62,640 nucleotides of DNA from Streptomyces sp. UNOB3_S3 (GTDB lineage Bacteria; Actinomycetota; Actinomycetes; Streptomycetales; Streptomycetaceae): contig NZ_JAILXP010000002.1 in NCBI RefSeq assembly GCF_020740895.1, positions 1-62,640 on the forward strand. The letters are read 5' to 3'. Positions 43,573-51,663 of the stretch are shown here, one piece after another. Position 1 is the first letter of the stretch. Every line of letters starts with the position of its first letter. A model generated the notes under the pieces. The model ran no database searches, had not been told where the DNA came from, and saw only the letters and a program-made list of their open reading frames with translations. The position numbers and the translations under genes were made by a program.

Positions 43573-44613
43573 ATGTCCGGGAACCAGAACTACATCAATC
43601 ACGTCGCTCTTGTGCTGGATGCCAGTTCGTCCATGTCGCACCTGAGCCGCAAGGTCGTCGAAGTCGCCGATCAGCAGATCGCGTATCTCGCCCGCCGGTC
43701 GAGGGAGCTGGACCAGGAAACCCGCGTCACGGTGTACGTCTTCGCAGACAAGGTGGAGTGCGTCATCTACGACAAGGACGTGCTGCGGATGCCGTCGCTG
43801 AAGCAGCTGTACCGGGTCGGCGGGATGACGGCCCTGCTGGCGGCCGCGCTGAAGTCGCAGCGGGAGCTCGCGCAGACGGCTCAGCTGTACGGCGACCACA
43901 GCTTCCTGACGTTCGTCCTCACCGACGGGCAGGAGAACGCGAGCCATCGCCGCCCGGACGCCCCTGCCGGGGATCCGCGGGAACTGGTCGAGGCCGTGGC
44001 CGAGATGATCCGAGCGCAGAAGGACAACTGGACGCTGGCCGTCCTGGTGCCGGACCAGATGGGCAAGCACGAGGCCATGCGGTTCGGTTTCCCGAAGGAC
44101 AACATCGCCATCTGGGACGCCACCAGCACACAAGGCCTTGAGGAGGCCGGGCACGTCATTCAGGAGGCCACCGAGAAATTCATGGTGGGCCGCACCCGCG
44201 GTATCCGGGGATCGCGTGCGGTGTTCTCCACCGGTGCGGAGGCGGTCAACAAGGACACCATCAAGGCGGCCGGCCTCACCCCGGTGAACCCGTCGGAGTA
44301 CGAGCTGATTCCGGTGGCTCGTGACGCGGCGATCCGGGACTGGGTCGTCGAGTCCGGGCACACCTACCGCACCGGTGGCGCGTTCTACCAGCTGAGCAAG
44401 CCCGAGAAGATCCAGGCACGGAAGCAGATCGCCGTACTGGAGAAGAAGACCGACCAGGTCTACACAGGGCCCCAGGCCCGGGCCCTGCTCGGCCTGCCCG
44501 ACATGGAAATCCGCATCAAGCCCGACCACAACGACGACTTCACCATCTTCGTGCAGAGCACCAGCGTCAACCGCAAACTCACTGCCAACACACGACTGCT
44601 GCTGATGCACTGA
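43573..44613 (+). CDS. von Willebrand factor A domain protein
   Basis: This 346-residue protein has a vWA domain at residues about 8-200 with an intact MIDAS metal site: LDASSSM, the Thr in GGMTALLAAA, and the Asp in LTDGQEN. The C-terminal third contains GGAFYQLSKPEKIQARKQIA, KKTDQVYTGPQARALLGLPD and FVQSTSVNRKLTANTR. No signal peptide is seen, so it acts in the cytoplasm, perhaps as a scaffold for an ATPase or in stress response. AAAGAGGGGGAC precedes the ATG. No partner ATPase is adjacent. Confidence 0.8.
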   Translation: MSGNQNYINHVALVLDASSSMSHLSRKVVEVADQQIAYLARRSRELDQETRVTVYVFADKVECVIYDKDVLRMPSLKQLYRVGGMTALLAAALKSQRELAQTAQLYGDHSFLTFVLTDGQENASHRRPDAPAGDPRELVEAVAEMIRAQKDNWTLAVLVPDQMGKHEAMRFGFPKDNIAIWDATSTQGLEEAGHVIQEATEKFMVGRTRGIRGSRAVFSTGAEAVNKDTIKAAGLTPVNPSEYELIPVARDAAIRDWVVESGHTYRTGGAFYQLSKPEKIQARKQIAVLEKKTDQVYTGPQARALLGLPDMEIRIKPDHNDDFTIFVQSTSVNRKLTANTRLLLMH

Positions 44614-44684
44614 CGCCCTAAAGCCTCGCCAGATCACGAAGACGTCATCGCGGCGGTGGGTGGCACCATGGCGGGCACCGTCCG

Positions 44685-44713
44685 GGGACCATCCCCGCGT
44701 GCGCGGGGAACAG
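44685..44713. CRISPR. single type I-E-like CRISPR repeat (orphan)
   Basis: A 29-base unit with the core CCCCGCG-TGC-GCGGGG, preceded by GGGACCAT and followed by AACAG, matches the type I-E repeat of many actinobacteria. Read on the minus strand it begins CTGTTCCCCGCGCACGCGGGG. Only one copy was found nearby, and no cas genes are in the window. A decayed array end or a fortuitous hairpin is possible. Confidence 0.55.
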
Positions 44714-45046
44714 GCTCCATGGCCGACGTGGCGTGCTGACTCTCCCGGCGGCCCCCCAGCGTTTCGGGATGGCGGGGTGGCGCCCGGGTACGCGAACCAC
44801 GTCGGCAGGGCCCGGACAAGCAGCAGGTCACACCGCCGCGGGCGCCGAATCCATCGCCGCCTTCCTCGACGGCGTACGCCTCGGCGAGGGCGGACTGCAT
44901 CGGCACCGGTGTACAGGGGGCAGTTGGCCGGGCCCTGCGGCCCTTCGAGGGTACATGTGGACAGACGCCCCCACGGGGGGGTGGAACCAGTAGCCGAACC
45001 ACGCCCGGCTACCGCTCGCACAGCTTCATCAGCCATACTGCCCGCC

Positions 45047-45574
45047 GTGGAGAACCGCATCGGCCAGAACAGCCCGCCCGTGCACGCCGCCGGAACCGAC
45101 CCGGCGTCCGTCCCCGGTCTGACCCCGCCACGCCCCGCCGAGGCGCAGGAGCGTCCGGCGGTACCAGCGGACGCCGTACCGGACACCAGCACCGCGCCAG
45201 AACCGGAGACGGAAGCGGACACGGAGGTGAAGGCGGACACGGAGGCGGCTGTCTCCGACAGCGAACGGCGGCCGGTGACCGGTGGCCCGGTCTTCGAGGT
45301 ATCCGACCGGCGCGGCTCGATCACCGTCGACAGCACCGGCGTGACATTCCGGCTGGACAGTGAAACGGCCGAGTTCGACTGGGTAGAGATCGGCGCGGTG
45401 GAAACGAGTACCCCCTGGTTCGGCCGCCGACTCACCGTCACCGTGCACACCACCAGCCGCCGCAGCTACAACGCCACCATCGAGGCACCCCATCGGGGTC
45501 AGCCCAAACAATGGGCAACGGAACTGGACACCGCGCTCGATTCCTACTTCGAGGACGCCCCGACCACCGACTGA
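45047..45574 (+). CDS. hypothetical protein with PH-like C-terminal domain
   Basis: This 175-residue protein starts at GTG 45047. The first half is disordered (Pro/Ala, then repeated Thr-Glu-Ala-Asp as in TEADTEVKADTEAAV). The second half is compact and beta-rich: GSITVDSTGVTFRLDSETAE, FDWVEIGAVETSTPWFGRRL, TVTVHTTSRRSYNA, ending in a helix. The pattern suggests a PH-like or immunoglobulin-like fold. Function is unknown. Its 3' end meets the converging oxidoreductase remnant. Confidence 0.6.
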   Translation: MENRIGQNSPPVHAAGTDPASVPGLTPPRPAEAQERPAVPADAVPDTSTAPEPETEADTEVKADTEAAVSDSERRPVTGGPVFEVSDRRGSITVDSTGVTFRLDSETAEFDWVEIGAVETSTPWFGRRLTVTVHTTSRRSYNATIEAPHRGQPKQWATELDTALDSYFEDAPTTD

Positions 45575-46290
45575 CCGGCCACCGAAGGATTCAGTGTCCG
45601 CGCTGTCCTCGCAGACATGCTGCCGGGCGTCGAGTACTCACAGAGCGGGTGAGGCGATGAGGAAGGACCCGGCTTCTCCCTCGGCACCCCGGTCGACAGG
45701 GCGGACACCGCGTCGACATGGCCGAGCTGCCGCACCCGCTCGACCCAGCCCTCGCCGTAGGTTGTGGCGAGGGCACCGAGGCTGCGCAGGTAGTCCTGGT
45801 TCGCGGCGCCGGCGGTGCTGATCACCGTGATGCCACGGTCGCGGGCGATCTGCAGCACCGCCGATCCGACTCCCCCGGATGCGCCGCTGGCCAGCAGTGT
45901 CTGCCCGGGCCGCACACCGACCTGGCGGATGAGACGCAGTGCGGTCTCCACCACGGGGGGATACCCGGCCGCCTCTTCGAACGTCAGCCCCTCGGGCATG
46001 CAGGCCCAGGCCGACAGCACGGCGAACTCGGCATAAGTGCTCGAGCCTCTGCCGAACACGTGGTCGCCGACCTCGACTCCTTCGACGCCCTCACCGACCT
46101 CGTCCACCACCCCGGAGGCGCCCTGCCCGACGCCAGCGGGCAACTCGATCGGGTGGGTCTTCTGGAACTGGCCTTCACGATTTCTCCAGTCCACGGGGTT
46201 CACGCCCGCCGCGCGTACAGCAATGCGTATCTGGCCGGGGCCCGGATGGGGCTCCTCGGCGTCTATGAGGAATCGATGAGACTGCGTCAT
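45544..46290 (-). pseudogene. NADP-dependent quinone oxidoreductase, 3'-truncated
   Basis: From ATG 46290 the frame encodes a medium-chain dehydrogenase/quinone reductase: PHPGPGQIRIAVRAAGVNPV, GASGVVDEVGEGVEGVEVGD, LLASGASGGVGSAVLQIARD (nucleotide site). Family similarity stops near 45700 (about residue 196). The full family runs over 300 residues, so the substrate-binding C-terminal third is missing and the rest of the frame is unrelated. The N-terminus is also short. The product is likely inactive. Confidence 0.65.
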
Positions 46291-46291
46291 G

Positions 46292-46506
46292 CGGAGACGC
46301 CGGCAACGGCCATCGCCGCCGATCCCGGCCTGTCGCGGAGCACTACGGTCTGCCGGACGATCGCGAGGTTCGCGATCGACGCCTATTCGCTGGCTCGCGA
46401 GGCGGCCGAGCCGCAGGCCGCAGTGGACGAGATCTTCCGGATGATCGAGGCGGCCTGGGCCATCACCTGCCCCTCCACGAACGTCACCGGTCCGGCCGGA
46501 GCGTAG
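46292..46506 (+). pseudogene. TetR-family C-terminal fragment
   Basis: Plus-strand translation gives TIARFAIDAYSLAREAAEPQ and AAVDEIFRMIEAAWA, the last helices of a TetR-type regulator; the DNA-binding domain is absent. It is divergent from the oxidoreductase remnant, the usual layout of such pairs, so the whole locus seems to have collapsed by deletion. Confidence 0.4.
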
Positions 46507-46612
46507 TCACCGCTCGACACCGCTCAGCGCTGATTCACCGCATCCCCACGACGACTTCCCTGCGCCTGGGGGACCGGGGCGCCGGCCTGATCGGGGGGCG
46601 GGGGTGCGAAGG

Positions 46613-47137
46613 TCAGTGCCCCAGCGCGGCCTTGGCCGCCACGATGACGAGGCCGAGCAGCAGGTTGATGACGCCTTCCCCGGCCGCCATCCGGCGCGAC
46701 GCGCCCGCCCGGATCGCACCGAGAGTCGCCCAGGCGACCTGCTGGGCCACCGCCACGGCCAGGGCCAGCCAGGCCGTGCCGGTCCGGTCCACGCCGATCA
46801 GCGGACTGACCGCCACCGCCACCGCGGGGAGCACCGCAGCCTCCACAATGGACCACTCGCGCCCCGCGGCCCGCCGCATCTCCCGGTGGTCAAGGGGCCT
46901 GCCGATGACCCGCTCACCGGCGACCCGCGCGTACACATGCGCCGCCCAGAACACCACACCCGTGACCAGCAGCAGCACGATCAGCTGAAGCCGCGGGAAA
47001 CCACCGACACTACCGGCCGTGGCCACCACGGACGCCGCGAGCAGAGAGCCATACACCGCGCCCCCGTAGTCCGTCCGACCAGAATGGCGCCGTTTCTCCT
47101 GCGCGGGTTGCCCGGTCGGGGCCGGAGAAGTGGTCAC
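46613..47137 (-). CDS. small integral membrane protein
   Basis: The GTG at 47137 gives a 174-residue protein with a polar N-terminal tail and about four membrane helices, including YGSLLAASVVATAGS, LIVLLLVTGVVFWAAHVYA, AWLALAVAVAQQVAWATLG and INLLLGLVIVAAKAALG. The conserved-looking RRAAGREWSIVEAAVLPAVA lies between helices. No family with known function is recognised. It is not tightly linked to its neighbours. Confidence 0.65.
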   Translation of the reverse strand: MTTSPAPTGQPAQEKRRHSGRTDYGGAVYGSLLAASVVATAGSVGGFPRLQLIVLLLVTGVVFWAAHVYARVAGERVIGRPLDHREMRRAAGREWSIVEAAVLPAVAVAVSPLIGVDRTGTAWLALAVAVAQQVAWATLGAIRAGASRRMAAGEGVINLLLGLVIVAAKAALGH

Positions 47138-47369
47138 CGGCCCACCATGATGGACTGAATCGGAAAATTCCGGTCGGCGGCGCCGGGCGTACAGGTGACC
47201 CGGCCGGGCCGTCACCGCCGCAGGCCGTCACCGCCACACCGGAGCTGGTCGGTGCGACGACCGGCAGCAGAGTTCCCCGAGTCACCCAGCAGGTAGGGGC
47301 AGCGCCGGCCACGGGGACCGTAAGGCCGGCGGGTACTACGGCCCCGACGACAACGGGCACGGCACGCCG

Positions 47370-48050
47370 TCACCAGTCGACGTGCCCGGCTATCCACTCG
47401 GTCAGGCCGTCTTCGTCGTCCGCGGAGGGCAGTTCGGGGCCACAGGAGAGGGGGGTGCAGGACAGTTGCAGGTGGGTGAGGTATCCGTAGGGGCCGTTGT
47501 CGGCTGCCGGTCCGAGGATCAGGGCGTGGGTGAGGGTGCGCCAGATGCGGTGCGTGAGTGCGGGCCCGGTCACCAGGGCCTCGGAGGACGACACCGTCCG
47601 CTCGGGGGGTGCGCCGAGGTGGGCGGTCACCATCTGCGCGGCCTGCGCGAGTACGGCTTCACAGTCCTGGTCGGTGCAGGGCCTGCGGCCGCTCCAGCCC
47701 GGCTGCTCCTGCCAGCGGTCCATGAGGCCGTACAGCCAGGGCCCGTTGGCCATGCTCTCGTCGTGCGGGTTGACGGGGTAGAGCTCTCCGAACACGAGGA
47801 ACGTCCGCGCGTCGGGGTCCCCGAAGGGGCTGACACTGTCGCAACACAGCACATACTGGTCCGCGGTGCGGAAGGACTCGCAGACCAGACCGTCCTCCCA
47901 GGACCACCCCCGCCGCTGTACTTCGTCATCGACCGCGTCGAAGCCGTCGGCGACGAGAGGCACAGCCGGCAGGCCGACGAGTTCGGCGACGGCCCCGGTC
48001 GTCAGTGGCCGGTGGGCAAGGGCATGTACGGGAAACGGCATGCGCAACAC
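47370..48050 (-). CDS. hypothetical protein, 226 residues
   Basis: The frame from 48050 (or ATG 48041) encodes a soluble acidic protein with many Trp and Cys: EVQRRGWSWEDGLVCESFRT, YVLCCDSVSPFGDPDA, MANGPWLYGLMDRWQEQPGW and LQLSCTPLSCGPELPSADDE. No catalytic motif, membrane span or signal peptide is recognised. The 232 bases between it and the membrane protein gene contain no clear gene. The nature of the protein stays open. Confidence 0.55.
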   Translation of the reverse strand: MLRMPFPVHALAHRPLTTGAVAELVGLPAVPLVADGFDAVDDEVQRRGWSWEDGLVCESFRTADQYVLCCDSVSPFGDPDARTFLVFGELYPVNPHDESMANGPWLYGLMDRWQEQPGWSGRRPCTDQDCEAVLAQAAQMVTAHLGAPPERTVSSSEALVTGPALTHRIWRTLTHALILGPAADNGPYGYLTHLQLSCTPLSCGPELPSADDEDGLTEWIAGHVDW

Positions 48051-48209
48051 CTTAAAGGCGGTGCTGTCGTCACCCGTCCACGAGCCCCGCTCTGCCGACG
48101 TCTTGCGTGATGGCCGGCCCAGACGCCCTGCCAGCCGTCGTCGAGCGCAGTGGGCGAGGGTTTGCCGTGGCCACCGGTGGCTTCGTCTTCGCGAGGGCCG
48201 ACGATGGCA

Positions 48210-48767
48210 CTACCTCAGGAGCCATCCGCGGGTAAGCTCCATCACTTCCGCACGGCTGCGTGCACCGTGGTCGGCGGCGATGAAGTGCTGTCCCACCCGC
48301 AACGAAAAGGCGAGCATGCAGCGGGCCTCGATATCGTCCTCGTCACGGCAGATGGACGCGAACAGGCAGCGCAGATAGTCCATGCGCCGGTTGTCGACCC
48401 GCTGCAGGCGCCGCGCAACGGCCTCGTCACGCCGGGCCCAGTCACGGATGGCGAGTTCGGTGGTGATGCCTGTCACCGGCCCCTCGTCCACCGAGGCGAT
48501 CGCGAACAACCGCTCCAGCCTGGCCCTGGCGTCCCCTCCGCTGCTCTCGACCTGTTCGATCACGTTGTCGGCGACCTCGCGCTCCCACGTGTCGAGCATC
48601 TCGCCGAGCAGGACGTCCCGGTTGCGGAAGTAGCCGTAGAAACCGCCCTTGCTGACGCCGAGCGCCTGGGCCAGCGACTCGATCCGGACGGCCTCGGGGC
48701 CGCCAGCGGTGAGCGCCCGCAGTCCCTCCTCGATCCACTTGCCGCGAGGTGTGCGGGCCGTGGCCAT
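48210..48767 (-). CDS. TetR-family repressor
   Basis: This 185-residue protein starts at ATG 48767. The N-terminal HTH reads RIESLAQALGVSKGGFYGYF-RNRDVLL, typical of TetR. The helical C-terminal part (EVADNVIEQVESSGGDARAR onward) would bind an unknown ligand and dimerise. Two palindromes at 48790-48850, between this gene and the divergent DUF2867 gene, are the likely operators, so it probably represses itself and that gene. Confidence 0.85.
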   Translation of the reverse strand: MATARTPRGKWIEEGLRALTAGGPEAVRIESLAQALGVSKGGFYGYFRNRDVLLGEMLDTWEREVADNVIEQVESSGGDARARLERLFAIASVDEGPVTGITTELAIRDWARRDEAVARRLQRVDNRRMDYLRCLFASICRDEDDIEARCMLAFSLRVGQHFIAADHGARSRAEVMELTRGWLLR

Positions 48768-48789
48768 GTTGTGTCTCCCTTCACACTCC

Positions 48790-48819
48790 CCCTGTCTATA
48801 CGGTGTCGTATAGACAGGG
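48790..48819. promoter_or_regulatory. TetR operator 1
   Basis: A perfect palindrome with 13-base arms (CCCTGTCTATACG and CGTATAGACAGGG) around GTGT lies between the divergent TetR and DUF2867 genes. Confidence 0.75.
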
Positions 48820-48830
48820 CTAGCCTCACA

Positions 48831-48850
48831 TCTATACGGCATCGTATGGA
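48831..48850. promoter_or_regulatory. TetR operator 2
   Basis: TCTATACG-GCAT-CGTATGGA is a second copy of the operator core with one arm mismatch, 11 bases from operator 1. It overlaps the region just before the DUF2867 ribosome site AAGGGG. Confidence 0.65.
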
Positions 48851-48863
48851 AAGGGGCCGGCTC

Positions 48864-49466
48864 ATGGGACTCCCCAGGACCGCGCACACCTCCCGCCCCT
48901 GGCGGATCCACGAGATCGCCGGTGACTTCCGTGTCGAGGACGTATGGGCACTCCCGACACCCGGCGGTCCCGACGACTTCCCGCACCTGGTGCGCCAGAT
49001 CGCGAACGTGGCGGGAGGCGGGGCCGCCGTCTCCTCCCCCGTGTACCGCCTGCTCTTCGCGATTCGCTGGAAGCTCGGGGAACTGTTCGGATGGGACAAG
49101 GAAGACACCGGGACGGGCGCCCGGGTACAGACGCTGCGGGACCGACTGCCGGCGGACCTTCGTGAGGGTCCCCAGGACGCCGGCACTCGTTCCGGTCCGT
49201 TCACCCCCCTCTACCAACTGCACGACGAGTGGGCGGCCGAAATGGCCAACCGGACCGTGCACGCGGTGATGCACATCGGATGGGTACCGGACCGGGCAGG
49301 CGGCCATCGCGGCCAGATGGCTGTCCTGGTGAAGCCGAACGGGCTGCTCGGTGCCGTCTACATGGCCGCCATCAAGCCCTTCCGCTACCTCGGGGTGTAC
49401 CCGGCACTGCTTCGGGCCATCGGACGTACCTGGGAGGCGAACGCCGGCGAAAGGAGCGCGGGATAG
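48864..49466 (+). CDS. DUF2867 family protein
   Basis: This 200-residue protein fits DUF2867: SRPWRIHEIAGDFRVEDVWA, IRWKLGELFGWDKEDTGTG, ANRTVHAVMHIGWV and MAVLVKPNGLLGAVYMAAIK. Its start is ATG 48864 with AAGGGG seven bases upstream; the ATG at 48846 lies within operator 2. The role of DUF2867 is unknown, though the fold suggests binding of a small hydrophobic molecule. It is divergent from, and almost certainly controlled by, the TetR gene. Confidence 0.8.
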   Translation: MGLPRTAHTSRPWRIHEIAGDFRVEDVWALPTPGGPDDFPHLVRQIANVAGGGAAVSSPVYRLLFAIRWKLGELFGWDKEDTGTGARVQTLRDRLPADLREGPQDAGTRSGPFTPLYQLHDEWAAEMANRTVHAVMHIGWVPDRAGGHRGQMAVLVKPNGLLGAVYMAAIKPFRYLGVYPALLRAIGRTWEANAGERSAG

Positions 49467-49824
49467 TCGCGTTCGCAGCGCGAACCGGTTGCCTCTCGGC
49501 CCGGTTACGGGTCGTTCTCACCCGGCGGGTCCGCGGCGGTGAACAGGGTGCCTGTGACTCCAGCGGGGGTGCGTTCGCGACGGCGGTCGAGTCCTCGGCA
49601 GTGCTGGGCCAAGCCACCGCGCCGCGAAGCACCGGCTCGCGGTCACCTTGGTCGGAGCGAAAGGGCCACGCCAGGACGCGGCTGCTGCCCGTCAGCCCGG
49701 CGCGACAACGATCACGACCGGGCACCGCGCCGGACACGATGGCCCTGGGGCCTCGCCGCCAATCGACAATAGGCTCACGCCTGCACAGCCTTCCACACGA
49801 TGGCGGATGCGTAGAGTGACGCCC
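49467..49824. other. intergenic stretch without a recognised gene
   Basis: This 358-base stretch has open frames on both strands but no family match, ribosome site or repeat that I can support. Confidence 0.5.
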
Positions 49825-50712
49825 ATGAATCCGTCCACCGACCAGTCGTCGCTCGATCTGCTCGACGCCTACTTGGAGACTCTCTCGGACCACCTCCGTG
49901 ACGGGCACAGCCACGGCCACGGCCACGACCACAGCTACGGCCACGGCCACGGCCACGGCGCGGACGCTCTCCCCTTCCCAGAGCGCGCCGTCCCCGTCGG
50001 CCCCGGCGTCGGCGGAGAAGACGAGGAACTCCTCGCCTGGGTCCTGGGCCGGTTCAGCGGCATCCGCCGCGAGCCGAAGGACACCTTCCTGCTCGAGGCC
50101 AGCAGCCTGCTCCAGGAGTTCCGCAGCCGTCGCAACCTCTGGAACGCGGCGGCACTGCGGCTACTCGACGACCCCTACACCTTCGTGGCCACCGGTCCGC
50201 GCCAGCACGAGGACTGGGCGCACGACGTGCTCGCCCTGATGCACCGGTCGGTACCCGACCCTCGCGGCTGGCTACGACTCGACCGCGACCGCACCAACCC
50301 CGTACGCCACAGCGTGCCCGCCTACCCCTTCGATCCCCCGGCCGCATCACGGTTTTCCGACCGTCTGTACCGTCTCGAGAGGGAGGCGGCGGTCGCCGCG
50401 CTCGCCGTCATGGCCGAGGAATGGCAGGCGGAACCCGCCCCCGTCCGTTCACGTCCGGACCGCGACGCGGTGCTGGCCGATGCCCGCATGTTGCTCGACC
50501 GGTACGGCCCCGCAGCGCGTTACTGGACCAACGCCACGGCGGCCGCGTCCGACCCGGCCCCGGACTTCCTCACACCGGGCCTCTCCGCCCAGCGCTCCCA
50601 CGGCTTCCTCACCGGCGAGTACGTCAACGGCATCGACCTGCTCGACGACCTGGGACTGATCGCGGTGAGCGAGAACGAGGTAGGTGTCTTCTGGAGCATC
50701 GGCGCCTACTAG
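49825..50712 (+). CDS. hypothetical protein with His-rich metal-binding stretch
   Basis: The ATG at 49825 gives 295 residues. After an N-terminal helix a run of His and Gly occurs (GHSHGHGHDHSYGHGHGHG, about residues 34-52), encoded by near-repeats of GGCCAC, likely to bind Ni, Zn or Co. The rest is soluble and helical (ELLAWVLGRFSGIRREPKDT, FLLEASSLLQEFRSRRN, AAVAALAVMAEEWQ) and ends VSENEVGVFWSIGAY. No family is recognised. It lies just upstream of the hydroxybutyrate dehydrogenase gene. Confidence 0.6.
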   Translation: MNPSTDQSSLDLLDAYLETLSDHLRDGHSHGHGHDHSYGHGHGHGADALPFPERAVPVGPGVGGEDEELLAWVLGRFSGIRREPKDTFLLEASSLLQEFRSRRNLWNAAALRLLDDPYTFVATGPRQHEDWAHDVLALMHRSVPDPRGWLRLDRDRTNPVRHSVPAYPFDPPAASRFSDRLYRLEREAAVAALAVMAEEWQAEPAPVRSRPDRDAVLADARMLLDRYGPAARYWTNATAAASDPAPDFLTPGLSAQRSHGFLTGEYVNGIDLLDDLGLIAVSENEVGVFWSIGAY

Positions 50713-50845
50713 CCGTTCACGGAGACGGAGCAGGGAGGGCTCTCCCACCACTGGCCGGAGCATGTCCCCCGCCACCATCCATGCGGTGCGAGTTGTGTGG
50801 CCTCGCCCCATCGTTCCCCGCCCGGAGGGCTCCTAGGGTGCCGCC

Positions 50846-51640
50846 ATGAGCGACCACATCCCCATCGCGTCCCCGCCCGCCCGTGGCCTCACCGACCGTA
50901 CCGCCATCGTCACCGGCGCCGCAGGAGGCATCGGCGCCGCCTGCGTCATGCGGCTCGGCTCGGCCGGCGCCCAGGTACGCGCGCTGGACCGGGACGTGAC
51001 CGGGCTCGCCGAACTCGCCCTCAAGGCACGCGAGGCGGGGCTGGACGTCGAGACCGTACCGCTCGACCTGGGCGACCTCGACGCGGCCGAGGAGGCGGCC
51101 GTCGGGGCCGACATCCTCGTCAACAACGCCGGTATCCAGCTCGTTCGCCCGATCGAGGACTTCCCGCCCGACGCGTTCCACCGGATCCTCAGCGTCATGC
51201 TGGAGGCCCCGTTCCGCCTGTTGCGCGGCGCGCTGCCGCACATGTACGGGCAGGGCTGGGGCCGGATCGTGAACATATCCTCCGTCCACGGTCTGCGGGC
51301 GTCGCCCTACAAGTCAGCCTACGTCGCGGCCAAGCACGGGTTGGAGGGGCTGTCGAAGACGGCAGCGCTGGAGGGCGCCCGGCACGGCGTCACCTCCAAT
51401 TGTGTGAGCCCGGGCTATGTCCGCACCCCTCTGATCGAACGTCAGCTAGCCGACCAGGCGGAGGCCCACGGTCTGCCTCCCGAGCGCGTCCTGACCGATG
51501 TCATGCTGGCGGGGCAGGCGCTCAAGCGTCTCGTCGAACCCGAGGAGGTCGCCGAGGCCGTCGCGTACCTGTGTGGGCCGCACGCCTCGTTCATCACCGG
51601 GTCGACCCTGACGATGGACGGCGGATGGACCGCTCGTTGA
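50846..51640 (+). CDS. 3-hydroxybutyrate dehydrogenase (SDR family)
   Basis: This 264-residue short-chain dehydrogenase has the Rossmann motif VTGAAGGIGAACVMRLG, NNAG at about residue 93, the catalytic Ser in NISSVHGLRA and Tyr/Lys in YKSAYVAAKHG. The sequence closely follows D-3-hydroxybutyrate dehydrogenases, which oxidise 3-hydroxybutyrate to acetoacetate with NAD. SPGYVRTPLIERQL and GSTLTMDGGW are also typical. The GAF/PucR regulator gene follows at 23 bases and an MHS permease converges, so this is a ketone-body or hydroxyacid utilisation locus. Confidence 0.85.
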   Translation: MSDHIPIASPPARGLTDRTAIVTGAAGGIGAACVMRLGSAGAQVRALDRDVTGLAELALKAREAGLDVETVPLDLGDLDAAEEAAVGADILVNNAGIQLVRPIEDFPPDAFHRILSVMLEAPFRLLRGALPHMYGQGWGRIVNISSVHGLRASPYKSAYVAAKHGLEGLSKTAALEGARHGVTSNCVSPGYVRTPLIERQLADQAEAHGLPPERVLTDVMLAGQALKRLVEPEEVAEAVAYLCGPHASFITGSTLTMDGGWTAR

Positions 51641-51663
51641 GGCGGACCCGCGACGATTCCGTC

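Noticed and set aside
44640-45000. A full CRISPR array around the single repeat
   Set aside because: No second copy of the repeat was found on either side.
43519-45453. A 644-codon minus-strand frame opposite the vWA gene
   Set aside because: It is the antisense of a clear vWA-domain gene, has no family motif and reflects third-position GC bias.
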